Positions 1 to 7,925 of a stretch of 41,870 nt of DNA are shown here, one piece after another. Every line of letters starts with the position of its first letter. Position 1 is the first letter of the stretch. Position numbers and translations under genes: made by a program. Below the pieces are notes generated by a model. It was not told the DNA's origin. It ran no database searches and saw nothing but the letters and a program-made list of their open reading frames with translations. The DNA comes from Chitinivibrionales bacterium (GTDB taxonomy: Bacteria > Fibrobacterota > Chitinivibrionia > Chitinivibrionales > WJKA01): NCBI GenBank assembly GCA_014728215.1, contig WJLZ01000054.1:1-41870 (forward strand), given 5' to 3'.

Positions 1-344
1 CTGGTTGCAATGGCTACTTTGAAATTATCGCTATCCAATGCGGCACTCATAAGCTCCACCACCCCGGGAAACGGGGGAAGTGGCTTTTCTTTGAGCATGG
101 CGAGGAAATTTTCCTGACGGACTTGTGTGGATCGGGCAACCTGTTCATCAGTCAAATCCAGCCCATGAACCCGTCCCGCGGCTTTCATATACTCTTCGGC
201 CCCGCGGCCCAGACCGGCTTCGAAATCCTCCCGTTTTACATCATGAATGCCGAACAGGTCGGCAAACACTCTAATTGATGCTGCGGCATTGACCGCTTCG
301 GTGTCGGCAATGACACCATCGACATCGAAAATGAGACCGTACAT
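1..344 (-). CDS. HAD-superfamily phosphatase, beta-phosphoglucomutase-like (partial, 3' end outside window)
   Basis: The reverse strand encodes a protein starting MYGLIFDVDGVIADTE. This is motif I of the HAD superfamily, with the aspartyl nucleophile (D7) and the general acid Asp (D9). An alpha-helical cap resembling those of phosphoglycolate phosphatases and beta-phosphoglucomutases follows, then PPFPGVVELM, the usual region just before motif II. An AAGGAG ribosome binding site lies 5-6 bases ahead of the ATG, which fixes the start. The remaining motifs (Lys and the DD pair) lie beyond the window edge, so the substrate, probably a sugar phosphate, cannot be told. There is no signal peptide, so it should be cytoplasmic. 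It lies downstream of the DUF1593 gene on the same strand with a 180-bp gap, so co-transcription is uncertain. Confidence 0.85.
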   Translation of the reverse strand, partial: MYGLIFDVDGVIADTEAVNAAASIRVFADLFGIHDVKREDFEAGLGRGAEEYMKAAGRVHGLDLTDEQVARSTQVRQENFLAMLKEKPLPPFPGVVELMSAALDSDNFKVAIAT

Positions 345-523
345 ACCGTCTCCTTAGAGTTTTCTGTTGCACATACAACCATGATAAAATAAATACCTAC
401 TTAAAGAAAAATCGTCAAAAATCGCTGATTGTTTTTTTATGTGGTTCGGTATCATCGTTTATGGATCGAATTCGATAAGGGGCATTGTCTGCGGTCCGCC
501 CCGAAGAACCGCATATATCTGCT

Positions 524-2110
524 TCAAGGAACGATTAATTTATACTGACTCACCTTGCCGGTCCTGTCGGTGAAACGAATCACTGCAGTTCTCCCGGAAA
601 CCATCGACAGGTCAACTGCAGTACATATATTCCCGCACCGGATATTCTTCCACAGCACACCCCGACAATCGAAAAGAGAAAGCTCTCCCTCAACCGGGGT
701 ATCGAAATACATTCTTCCGTTCCGCATAGACACATGCACCTGCTGTAATTGTTTTCCGAATAAGTGAGCATTCGCAACCGGCGTCGACTCACCATAATAC
801 AACACGACTCTTTTATACCTTGTCAAAGAAATCGATCCATTATCGGTAATCTCGCAGTATACATGGATTGTATCCCCATCGCCGAAACTGTCCGGTGCGG
901 TAATGATTACAACAGAAGCCGTAGTATCTGATATCGTTGGCGTTCCTCCCGAGCTGATTTCCGGGTAATGGATCCATCGATACGACAGGTCATCGCCATC
1001 CGGGTCGGTCGACGCCGATGCATCGAGCTCAACCACTCCCCCGCCGGTAACGGGAAGGAAAAGCGGTTCTAAACCGGTTTCATCGTTGACAGCCGGCACC
1101 GGGTGATGATTTCCCGAATCATAAGAGGAATGATCACACCACTTTGCCCGTGCTTTGAAATCATTTTCGATAGCGGCCTCGAACCGTCGCATGGTATTGT
1201 CGCGATTTGTCGTGCCGTCCCATGCATCCCGCTGATCGCACCACCACATGTCATAATCACTGTTCCATCCATACCGTCCGGCCCAACTTCCCCAGAATGG
1301 TTTGCCCGGAACATTGATCCCATTGGCGAACAGGTGCAGAAATGTCGGCGTATCGCCTTCTTTGTCGGTGGTATAGTAGTTATCGCAGAGTGTATTTCCG
1401 GCATTGCTGTGAAGCCAGCTTTCTATGCCCACAATATCGTTAAACCGGTGATACCACCTGCCGCCATCCATGTCGGGCCAGAATGTATCCATATAGAATG
1501 CGCAGTTACTTCGATGCGTATTCCCGATATGGTTCTGTTTGTAAACCTCGACATAGTATAATCCGGCCATGGCATCGTTGTACGATAACTCGGGTTCATC
1601 GCCGTTCTGTATGGCATCGAGCGCTTTTTTCAGACTGCTGACACTGCCGTCATTGGCACCCCAGTTAGTGTACCACAGCGGACTGGAATCGCTTTGTTTC
1701 AGCACGTTGACAATAAGGTCTTTGCCCGCCGAACCGTTGTTATCGTGTCCGGAAACAGTGAGCGCTTTCAGGTCGTTTACCGAGGGATACGACGGGTCAT
1801 GCACGCGAAGGTTGGCCAGCACATCACCATAGGCGCCGATATAGTCATGCGCCATTTCCATTGTCATTGTCGCACCCGAGGGGTTATCGGCAGCCCCATC
1901 GGACTGAAATTGACTGTTGGAGCGGCTGAGAATGATTCCTTCAAGGTCGATCTCGTTTGTATACAGAAGAAACCGTACCAGCGATGCCTGATCGTCGGCA
2001 TCACCACCGAGGTCGGTCTCGACAAGGATACGAGGTCGGTCGCTCAATGCAGTGAAATGCAGCCCGATTATCAGAATAAGCATAAGAATCGATGATATTT
2101 TTCCGGACAT
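524..2110 (-). CDS. Secreted nucleoside-hydrolase-like protein (DUF1593 / Sde182 family)
   Basis: A 528-residue protein with an N-terminal signal peptide (about residues 1-22). The nucleoside-hydrolase-type metal-binding loop ETDLGGDADDQ follows at about residues 31-41. The arrangement of an N-terminal nucleoside-hydrolase-like domain (about 25-345) followed by an Ig-like domain (about 350-440, with DASASTDPDGDDLSYRW) is that of PF07632, known from the cellulose-binding Sde182 protein. The last ~60 residues (SLFDCRGVLW to YKLIVP) look like a Por/T9SS-type sorting domain. The enzyme activity of this family is poorly defined; hydrolysis of a glycoside or nucleoside outside the cell is an inference. 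A G-rich ribosome binding site (GGGGGG) precedes the ATG. A second, shorter nucleoside hydrolase is at 31422. Confidence 0.85.
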   Translation of the reverse strand: MSGKISSILMLILIIGLHFTALSDRPRILVETDLGGDADDQASLVRFLLYTNEIDLEGIILSRSNSQFQSDGAADNPSGATMTMEMAHDYIGAYGDVLANLRVHDPSYPSVNDLKALTVSGHDNNGSAGKDLIVNVLKQSDSSPLWYTNWGANDGSVSSLKKALDAIQNGDEPELSYNDAMAGLYYVEVYKQNHIGNTHRSNCAFYMDTFWPDMDGGRWYHRFNDIVGIESWLHSNAGNTLCDNYYTTDKEGDTPTFLHLFANGINVPGKPFWGSWAGRYGWNSDYDMWWCDQRDAWDGTTNRDNTMRRFEAAIENDFKARAKWCDHSSYDSGNHHPVPAVNDETGLEPLFLPVTGGGVVELDASASTDPDGDDLSYRWIHYPEISSGGTPTISDTTASVVIITAPDSFGDGDTIHVYCEITDNGSISLTRYKRVVLYYGESTPVANAHLFGKQLQQVHVSMRNGRMYFDTPVEGELSLFDCRGVLWKNIRCGNICTAVDLSMVSGRTAVIRFTDRTGKVSQYKLIVP

Positions 2111-2306
2111 TGCGGTACCCCCCGGTATTTTTCATGAATGATTTTCGGTTATAAATCGCCTATTAACAATATATATAGCAGCTATCCCAGGCGGCTAACA
2201 ATTATCGATGATTTGTTGCATGGCTTGAATCGATACCACACTGGTATCCGTAAATAAACGGCGGTGCGGCTGAGTATCATGGAATAATTAAATCAATAGC
2301 ATATGC

Positions 2307-2328
2307 AAAGGGGATCTCCATCCCCTTT
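2307..2328. repeat. Perfect 9-bp inverted repeat hairpin
   Basis: AAAGGGGAT, a four-base loop CTCC, then ATCCCCTTT. It is not followed by a T run on either strand, so it is not an obvious rho-independent terminator. It may be part of a REP-like intergenic element together with the palindrome about 30 bases downstream. Confidence 0.55.
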
Positions 2329-2358
2329 AGATCCTTCGTGGAAAATGCTTATTATATT

Positions 2359-2379
2359 CATGCCGGCAATGCCGGCATG
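2359..2379. repeat. GC-rich palindrome
   Basis: CATGCCGGC, AAT, GCCGGCATG: a 9-bp perfect stem around a three-base loop. It sits next to another hairpin (2307-2328) and a tandem duplication (2435-2460). Its function is unknown. Confidence 0.55.
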
Positions 2380-2434
2380 CGTAGGCTGCTTGGTGGGTGA
2401 TAAGCGCTTCTTGCCTGTATACTGAATGCATGTT

Positions 2435-2460
2435 TACACCATTATCGTACACCATTATCG
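2435..2460. repeat. 13-bp exact tandem duplication
   Basis: The unit TACACCATTATCG occurs twice head to tail with no mismatch. This is a typical product of replication slippage or of target-site duplication without the element in between. It lies in non-coding DNA. Confidence 0.6.
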
Positions 2461-2926
2461 TGCTCTATGCCGATCCTTGCGAAAGGCTGATAATTTCCAA
2501 AAAACGCTCAAAACTGTCAAATATCTTTACCTGTATTAAAATTTTGGTCTAAAATTTCCATATCAATCAAAAACATTTGGATATCTGCTTTTAGTAGCGA
2601 GCAGAAGGCACCATCTATTTCGCAAAGCCCGGTGCATTGGACAACTCCGGACTATCCGCCGGCGCGGGTTTAGCCCCCAACCCATTCCTGTTTTCCTGAA
2701 GGGGATATAGCATAAATAGCCCGTATCGCGTACCGAATGCTGTAGCCCGACTGTAAGGAGGGCTTTTTCTGGGGAAAAGGTCGCCCTTGGAGGAAGTCTT
2801 GCAATAGATAGCCCCTTTTCTTAAGAGAAAAACCATTTCCCGGCACTGTTCTTCTTCACTATCAACAAGGAATTGAATGCGGATGGAGCAGTCGCTTCAA
2901 TGCCTGGGAAATGAACGGAAACAAAC

Positions 2927-3252
2927 ATGACGACCTCCAAAGAAGGAGGGAAACGAGAAGAACAGATTATGATGGCTGGATACAGGATTCACGTTGGGTT
3001 CTACCCTCACCCAACCGTCATGGAGCGTTTCGCTTATGACCTGAAAGACTATAAAAAAGAAAAGGCTCCGTTCAATTCCCGGTTGAATCACCATTGCCGA
3101 AGGACCTTATCATACGGATGGTCAAGTATAGAATGAAACTCCTTGGAACATAAATCCGGGTCGGGCCCACGCAACTTTCTTACACTCAGATATGCTGTTC
3201 TCGATACCGATATCATGCTTGAAAAACTCGAAAAAGCCTGGGTTGCCCTGTA
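2927..3252 (+). pseudogene. Possible broken small gene of unknown function
   Basis: One plus-strand frame runs from an ATG at 2927 through about 69 codons (MTTSKEGGK to YGWSSIE), meets a TGA at 3134, and then stays open in the same frame to a TAG at 3250-3252, giving a protein-like tail (RNFLTLRYAVLDTDIMLEKL). The tail looks more like real coding sequence than the first part. I recognise no family. It could be a decayed gene interrupted by a nonsense mutation, or chance open sequence. There is no good ribosome binding site ahead of the ATG. Confidence 0.2.
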
Positions 3253-3293
3253 GTTCTTCTTAAAGAGAACTCCCGAAAGGGCAGTAGAAACAA

Positions 3294-3330
3294 AATCTCC
3301 CCGGTCGCGCCAGGAGCGGCCGGGGAGATT
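3294..3330 (-). terminator. Rho-independent terminator of the sialidase operon
   Basis: A 15-bp stem (AATCTCCCCGG... paired with ...CCGGGGAGATT, with one G-T wobble) closes a 7-base loop. On the reverse strand it is followed by TTGTTTC. It lies about 30 bases after the stop codon of the last sialidase-fold gene (3360) and closes that operon. Confidence 0.85.
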
Positions 3331-3359
3331 AGAAAAATAAATCGAAAATCGAAAAACGG

Positions 3360-4832
3360 TTACAGATTAATAATTTTCGTTATGCACTCTTCACCGTCAA
3401 TTGACAGTTTCGCCATGCAACACCCCTTGATATTAGCTATTTCCGGAACAGCAGCGGTAAACCTGCCATCCGACAACACAGTGATTTCTTTCTGAAACAG
3501 ACATTTCCCGGCAATATCATACAGCGACACTCTAATCGGTGCAGGCCGGTTGAGCCGGCCGGTTATCATGGTTCCGGTTAGGGTGATCGTCATATTATCC
3601 ATCCCGCGTTGGAAAACAGTCCCGATATTCGTTGCATTGGCATCAACATTGCACAATTTATAGGGATCAATAACATAATATTTTATATTGGCAGCACCGT
3701 CCCGTGAAGAGAATGTCAAATGAATATTGCCATCAGGCCCTCTTCGGAATGACGGATCAGACCAGCCTTTAGGATTTGAATTGCTGAGATTGGCGACTCT
3801 GTTCCAGGTTGCTCCCCGATCATTTGAAGCCGAGACAAAAATGCAATTTCTATTAACTCCGCAATCAGCAGCAGCAATAATATGCCATCCGTTGAGGCTT
3901 GACCCCGGATTGTCCCAATCCAGTGATATGCCGCCGACACCTGAACCGCCAACATCGCTAATATTTGTCCAGCTATTGCTCCAGGTCACCCCGCCGTCAT
4001 CCGAACGCTTATAACAGGGACTATGTCGCGATCCGCCCCGGGCTACAATCTGTAAATCCATCATATCGGGTGAATGTACCAGAAACGCACCGCCAATCGG
4101 GCCTTCTCCCGAACAGCCGGTTCCCAGATGAATAACATCCCAGGCATCACCATTAGTTTCATTGCCGGTATAATTATTCGGAGGAATAACTGCGATATGA
4201 GAATCCCATCCACTCGAATTTTCTCGTGAGCCGGCCGCAAGCAAAGCGCCTTTTTCATAAGGATGATTATCGACAACAATCTCAAGGGGATGGTTCTGGT
4301 GCGGCCCCACATGATAGCCGTCATAATTTCCGGAATTAAAGTAGCTGTCGGCAGGTAAACGGTGGCGGGTTCCCCAGCTTTCACCATTATTGGTAGACAC
4401 TTTAATATATCCTGTCCAGTTTGAAGGATCGCCAATGTGATAGTAGCAGAGCAACGGCTTATCCCCCGTTGTTACCTGGTACGGCACTGGATCGAATCCC
4501 GGGCCGCCGGTGTTGCCGTCAACTACCAGCATATCAGGATTCCAGTTGCCGCCGGGATCTTTATAATTATACGCAATTCCTGACCCCTCCCCTTCGCCAA
4601 GAGAGCTGTTTACATAAGCAATCAGGAGACGGTCAGTTGAAGTGAAAGTTATATTTGACGGATGTGAATACCGATCGGTATCGGGAATATTTGATGATGA
4701 TACTATGCAACCGCGATCAACAGCAGGGCCACTGTCTCCTGTCGGGATATCATCTCGAATGGCATAAATCGAACAAAAGAATAATAATGTGCATGCCGCC
4801 GACGCTTTCGCTGCTAAAATCAAGCGTTTCAT
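3360..4832 (-). CDS. Secreted sialidase-fold (BNR/Asp-box) protein, paralogue 3
   Basis: A 490-residue exported protein with a signal peptide ending near residue 24. The body is a six-bladed BNR/sialidase-type propeller (about 40-400) with Asp-box turns such as STNNGESW, SDDGGVTW and SNDRGATW. The C-terminal ~80 residues (RVSLYDIAGKCLF to TKIINL) match the Por/T9SS-like sorting domains of neighbouring proteins. It is the most divergent of three tandem paralogues: where the other two have KNKPVELPDG or KDKPLELPDG it has QNHPLEIVVD. It is the last gene of the operon, 53 bp after the previous stop, with an AAGGAGG ribosome binding site. The classical GH33 arginine (RIP) motif is not evident, so the glycan substrate is open; sialic acid, Kdo-like or uronic residues are all possible. 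Confidence 0.8.
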   Translation of the reverse strand: MKRLILAAKASAACTLLFFCSIYAIRDDIPTGDSGPAVDRGCIVSSSNIPDTDRYSHPSNITFTSTDRLLIAYVNSSLGEGEGSGIAYNYKDPGGNWNPDMLVVDGNTGGPGFDPVPYQVTTGDKPLLCYYHIGDPSNWTGYIKVSTNNGESWGTRHRLPADSYFNSGNYDGYHVGPHQNHPLEIVVDNHPYEKGALLAAGSRENSSGWDSHIAVIPPNNYTGNETNGDAWDVIHLGTGCSGEGPIGGAFLVHSPDMMDLQIVARGGSRHSPCYKRSDDGGVTWSNSWTNISDVGGSGVGGISLDWDNPGSSLNGWHIIAAADCGVNRNCIFVSASNDRGATWNRVANLSNSNPKGWSDPSFRRGPDGNIHLTFSSRDGAANIKYYVIDPYKLCNVDANATNIGTVFQRGMDNMTITLTGTMITGRLNRPAPIRVSLYDIAGKCLFQKEITVLSDGRFTAAVPEIANIKGCCMAKLSIDGEECITKIINL

Positions 4833-4885
4833 GTTTTTCCTCCTTTTTGGTAAATATTGAATAGTGTATGTAATACTGTTTACCT

Positions 4886-6214
4886 TTACTGGATAATCAT
4901 TTTGTTATGAACTGAATGCCCATTTTTCGATGCGACCTTTAACAAATAAACGCCCCCGGAAAGCGATTGCTTTGCAGTATTCAGGGATTTGTTAATATTT
5001 CTGCCGTCAAGTGAATAGATTTCAATCTTTTCACTGCTGAATCCGGAAAAATGCGCTCGATCGAGCCGTTCCTCTTTATTTCGGTGTAAAACGGTCGCGT
5101 CGCCAATACCAAGCACTGAGGGATCCACGACAAAATGGAGTATCTTAGCGCGCTCCAAGGCAGTAAAAGTGGTATGGATCATGCCGTCGGAGGTCTGTAT
5201 CACTGCCGAATAACTTCCCGGATTAATCCGTTCCAGGCCATTGGGCGGGAAATCATCAGGCGTCATGAATTCCACCATTTTGGTCCAGTTCAAGCCATTG
5301 TCACTGGCATAGAGGCTGATCCCCGCCCTTCTGCTGCTGTGGCTGTTGGCGATCAGTACATGTTTGCCGTTTTCAAGTGTGACGCCGTCAAAGCCGGTGC
5401 CCCCGCGAGTCGGGGAATAGATCGCGTCGGGAGAATCGGGAATTACCGACAGACTCGACCAGGTGTTGCCGCTGTTTTCGCTGAAAGCGGAAAAGGGATA
5501 TGCCGGCGATGACGCCCCACCCCGGCAGAGAATCTGGTATTTCCCGTTGCCATGGTTCAAAATGGTCGGCTGAATACAGCCCCATTCCGTATTATTCCCT
5601 TCCACGCTCAGGTCTCCGGTTTTACTCCATCCGGTGCCGCCGTCATACTGGCCTTCCGGCGCTTTTTCCATGTGCACTTTCCAGGTATGGCCGCTCTCGG
5701 TGCTTGACCCCATAAGAAGCGTGCCGTCAGGGAGCTCAACCGGTTTGTTCTTGATCGGGCCCAGATAACCCGAGGGAAGCTGCTTGCTCGATGACCAGGT
5801 GATACCATTGTCGCTTGAGGTTTTCACGTACCCTCTCCATGAACTGATATCATCACCAACATGGTAATAAAGCAGCATCGGGCCGTTTGAGGGCTGGAAA
5901 AGAACGGGATTCCGATTTGTGTTGCCGTCATCACCGACCTTGACCCTGTTACCCCAGCCGCTTGCGGTTTTACGGTTGAGGTAAATTTTTGCGCCCGTTT
6001 CACCACCGCTTGCCTGATACCAGGCAACGACAAGAGAGCCGTCGTTTGCTTCAACCAGAGTGGACGAATGGCTTTCGCTGATAGTGCCGGGCACTTCTTC
6101 GGCGACAGTTACCGATGCATGCTGGTTTTCCGGGATCGAGGGAATTGAATAAGCGAAAAACGAATACAATAGAGCCGTTGCTGCTGCATGAAACAGTAAA
6201 CATCTTATTGACAT
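4886..6214 (-). CDS. Secreted sialidase-fold (BNR_2) protein, paralogue 2
   Basis: A 442-residue exported protein; the signal peptide ends near residue 23 (FAYS). The body fits the PF13088 (BNR_2) sialidase-like family. It has the segments SESHSSTLVE and NPVLFQPSNGPMLLYYHVGD, the conserved GPIKNKPVELPDGTLL loop, and Asp boxes SSDNGITW, SENSGNTW and SDNGLNW. The C-terminus (EIYSLDGRNI to HNKMIIQ) is a short Por/T9SS-like sorting domain. It is the middle gene of a three-gene operon, 34 bp after the upstream paralogue, with an AAGGAG ribosome binding site. It is probably an exo-acting glycoside hydrolase at or outside the cell surface, with undetermined substrate. Similarity to the paralogue at 6249 is clear by eye over the whole propeller. 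Confidence 0.85.
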   Translation of the reverse strand: MSIRCLLFHAAATALLYSFFAYSIPSIPENQHASVTVAEEVPGTISESHSSTLVEANDGSLVVAWYQASGGETGAKIYLNRKTASGWGNRVKVGDDGNTNRNPVLFQPSNGPMLLYYHVGDDISSWRGYVKTSSDNGITWSSSKQLPSGYLGPIKNKPVELPDGTLLMGSSTESGHTWKVHMEKAPEGQYDGGTGWSKTGDLSVEGNNTEWGCIQPTILNHGNGKYQILCRGGASSPAYPFSAFSENSGNTWSSLSVIPDSPDAIYSPTRGGTGFDGVTLENGKHVLIANSHSSRRAGISLYASDNGLNWTKMVEFMTPDDFPPNGLERINPGSYSAVIQTSDGMIHTTFTALERAKILHFVVDPSVLGIGDATVLHRNKEERLDRAHFSGFSSEKIEIYSLDGRNINKSLNTAKQSLSGGVYLLKVASKNGHSVHNKMIIQ

Positions 6215-6248
6215 GGCTTTCTCCTTTTTGTTGATAGTAGATTTCTGT

Positions 6249-7694
6249 TCATTGAATGGTAATCTTTACCAGGGTATTTACGGATGCTTCTCCTTTCTTT
6301 TTCGCCAGATAGAGTCCCCGCGGAAGATATCGTCGTGAAAAGATACCGTTTTCCAACCCGGCACTATTGATACATTGACCGTCGAGTGAGTACAGGAGAA
6401 AATCATTTTTTTGCAAATAAGAAAAGATGTCCTGCCGCCCGGCTGCCGAAAACCAACTCTTGTCTTTATCTGTAAATCCTGATTTTCCTGCCGGCGCCGC
6501 TGAAATGGGTCTTTTCCCTACAGCAACAGCGCTGTAATCGAATTGCTGCCAATCGATTTTCGAGTAAATGATCTTTCCGTTTTTCTCAAATCCGTAGGAG
6601 CAATGAAGCATATTATCCGACCCGGCAATCACCGATGGATAATCGCAGTATCGGGAATCACGATTCCAGTCGACCAGTTCGATTTCAATAACCTCTTCCC
6701 AATGCAAACCGTCACCGCTGATCGCTCCGGCAATTTCACGCCTTCCATGATCGCTGTAGATAGTGAAAAAGTGACCGTTTGGTAATCTGACGCCGTCAAA
6801 GCCCTGATTTGACGGAAAATCCCGCGGATCTTCGTTATTCGGACTGAGGATTAGTGCAGAATCCATCATCGGGGTCCAGGTCTGCCCGCCATCGTAAGAA
6901 AACGATGTATTGGCCCCACGCTTGACAGTCCGGGCTATTATCTGAATCGTCTGACAGTTACCATCATGAGGCAAAAAGAACGGTTGAATACATCCCCAGT
7001 CAACCCAGTCATCGGTGCCGATCTTTTCCGGAGGAACATTATTGTCGATTTCCTGTACAAACACCAGATCATCGATATAATTCGACGTTTTTTCAACGTG
7101 AACAGACCAGCCGACAAACGCATTTTCTTCAGTACTCCCCCCCAGCAGTAATGAACCATCGGGCAGTTCAAGCGGCTTGTCCTTTGCAGGGCCGCCAAAA
7201 TTGCCGTACTGATTACAGAGCGGATAAGGATTGCTGCAATCCGGGAGCAACGTTCGGTCCGACCAGGTAAGGCCGTCGTCGGTTGACGTTCTAACCACAC
7301 CTTTCCAGGTGTTGGGATTTCCACCGTATTTGTAATACAAAAGCAACGGCGCACCATCTTTTTCCGGCTGAAACAAAACCGGATTCCAGCACGATGATCC
7401 ATCCTCACCATTGACATCCACCGCAACGCCGTCGCTCCAGTTTCCCGACGAGTTTTCTTTGCATGATACCCATATCCGGGTCGAACTCGAACCTTCACTT
7501 CTCCCACCATACCATGCAATAACTAAAACGCCGTTTTTCGTTTCCGCTACAGTGGAACCGTGATTGAAATCGGAAAAATTGCCGCCGACATCCTCACGCG
7601 CAATAAGCGCATCCTGACCGATTTGTGCCCAGGCTCCATAGAAAAAAAGCCCCGCCATAATGCATGATTTGGAAAGCTTTTTAAAGCTGAACAT
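6249..7694 (-). CDS. Secreted sialidase-fold (BNR_2) protein, paralogue 1
   Basis: A 481-residue exported protein with a signal peptide ending near residue 23 (YGAWAQ). A BNR_2-type propeller spans about residues 30-380 and has the segments NHGSTVAETKNGVLVIAWYGG, NPVLFQPEKDGAPLLLYYKYG and AKDKPLELPDGSLL. Its Asp boxes are STDDGLTW, SYDGGQTW and SGDGLHW. A less conserved linker leads to a Por/T9SS-like C-terminus (LLYSLDGQCI to LVKITIQ). It is the first gene of the three-gene operon, behind an AGGAGG ribosome binding site and a 230-bp divergent intergenic region shared with the GntR/LacI-type regulator, which probably controls it. The three tandem copies suggest recognition of different linkages of one glycan. 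Confidence 0.85.
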   Translation of the reverse strand: MFSFKKLSKSCIMAGLFFYGAWAQIGQDALIAREDVGGNFSDFNHGSTVAETKNGVLVIAWYGGRSEGSSSTRIWVSCKENSSGNWSDGVAVDVNGEDGSSCWNPVLFQPEKDGAPLLLYYKYGGNPNTWKGVVRTSTDDGLTWSDRTLLPDCSNPYPLCNQYGNFGGPAKDKPLELPDGSLLLGGSTEENAFVGWSVHVEKTSNYIDDLVFVQEIDNNVPPEKIGTDDWVDWGCIQPFFLPHDGNCQTIQIIARTVKRGANTSFSYDGGQTWTPMMDSALILSPNNEDPRDFPSNQGFDGVRLPNGHFFTIYSDHGRREIAGAISGDGLHWEEVIEIELVDWNRDSRYCDYPSVIAGSDNMLHCSYGFEKNGKIIYSKIDWQQFDYSAVAVGKRPISAAPAGKSGFTDKDKSWFSAAGRQDIFSYLQKNDFLLYSLDGQCINSAGLENGIFSRRYLPRGLYLAKKKGEASVNTLVKITIQ

Positions 7695-7719
7695 ACGCTC
7701 CTCCTATTAATGAAAAAAA

Positions 7720-7747
7720 GCGGCAAAATCGGCAAATATTTTGCGGC
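7720..7747. promoter_or_regulatory. Candidate operator in the sialidase/regulator divergent region
   Basis: GCGGCAAAAT, an eight-base spacer and ATTTTGCGGC form an inverted repeat with one mismatch. The core GGCAAA also occurs at 7731-7736, and inverted at about 7758-7763 and 7786-7791, giving four copies in 75 bp. The position, between the first sialidase-fold gene and the regulator gene, fits an operator of that regulator. This is inferred from position and symmetry only. Confidence 0.4.
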
Positions 7748-7925
7748 TGAACTCCCTTTTGCCTGACTACCTCCGATTAATAATTTTTGCCGACTCCACA
7801 TCTACTGTTAATATATCAGAAAGATTTCTTTGTACTAATGCTTATTTTTGATTATTTTGTTATTATCAGCAAAAGGTCAGAATGGTCTCGGGTAATCTTC
7901 CTTACTATCAGGAGAAGTGCAGAAA

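Larger units (their letters stand above)
2111..3359. other. Gene-poor region with hairpins and decayed coding remnants
   Basis: About 1.25 kb lies between the DUF1593 gene and the sialidase operon with no convincing intact gene. It holds a 9-bp stem hairpin (2307-2328), a GC-rich palindrome (2359-2379), an exact 13-bp tandem duplication (2435-2460), a possible broken reading frame (2927-3252) and the terminator of the sialidase operon (3294-3330). The reverse-strand ORF at 2615-2836 has proline/alanine-rich, low-complexity content and no ribosome binding site, and it looks non-coding. The mixture suggests a site that has gained and lost DNA, but I recognise no insertion sequence. Confidence 0.5.

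Noticed and set aside
2615-2836. 73-codon minus-strand ORF
   Set aside because: Low-complexity, proline- and alanine-rich reading with no ribosome binding site or homology by eye. Most likely an intergenic repeat-like segment.
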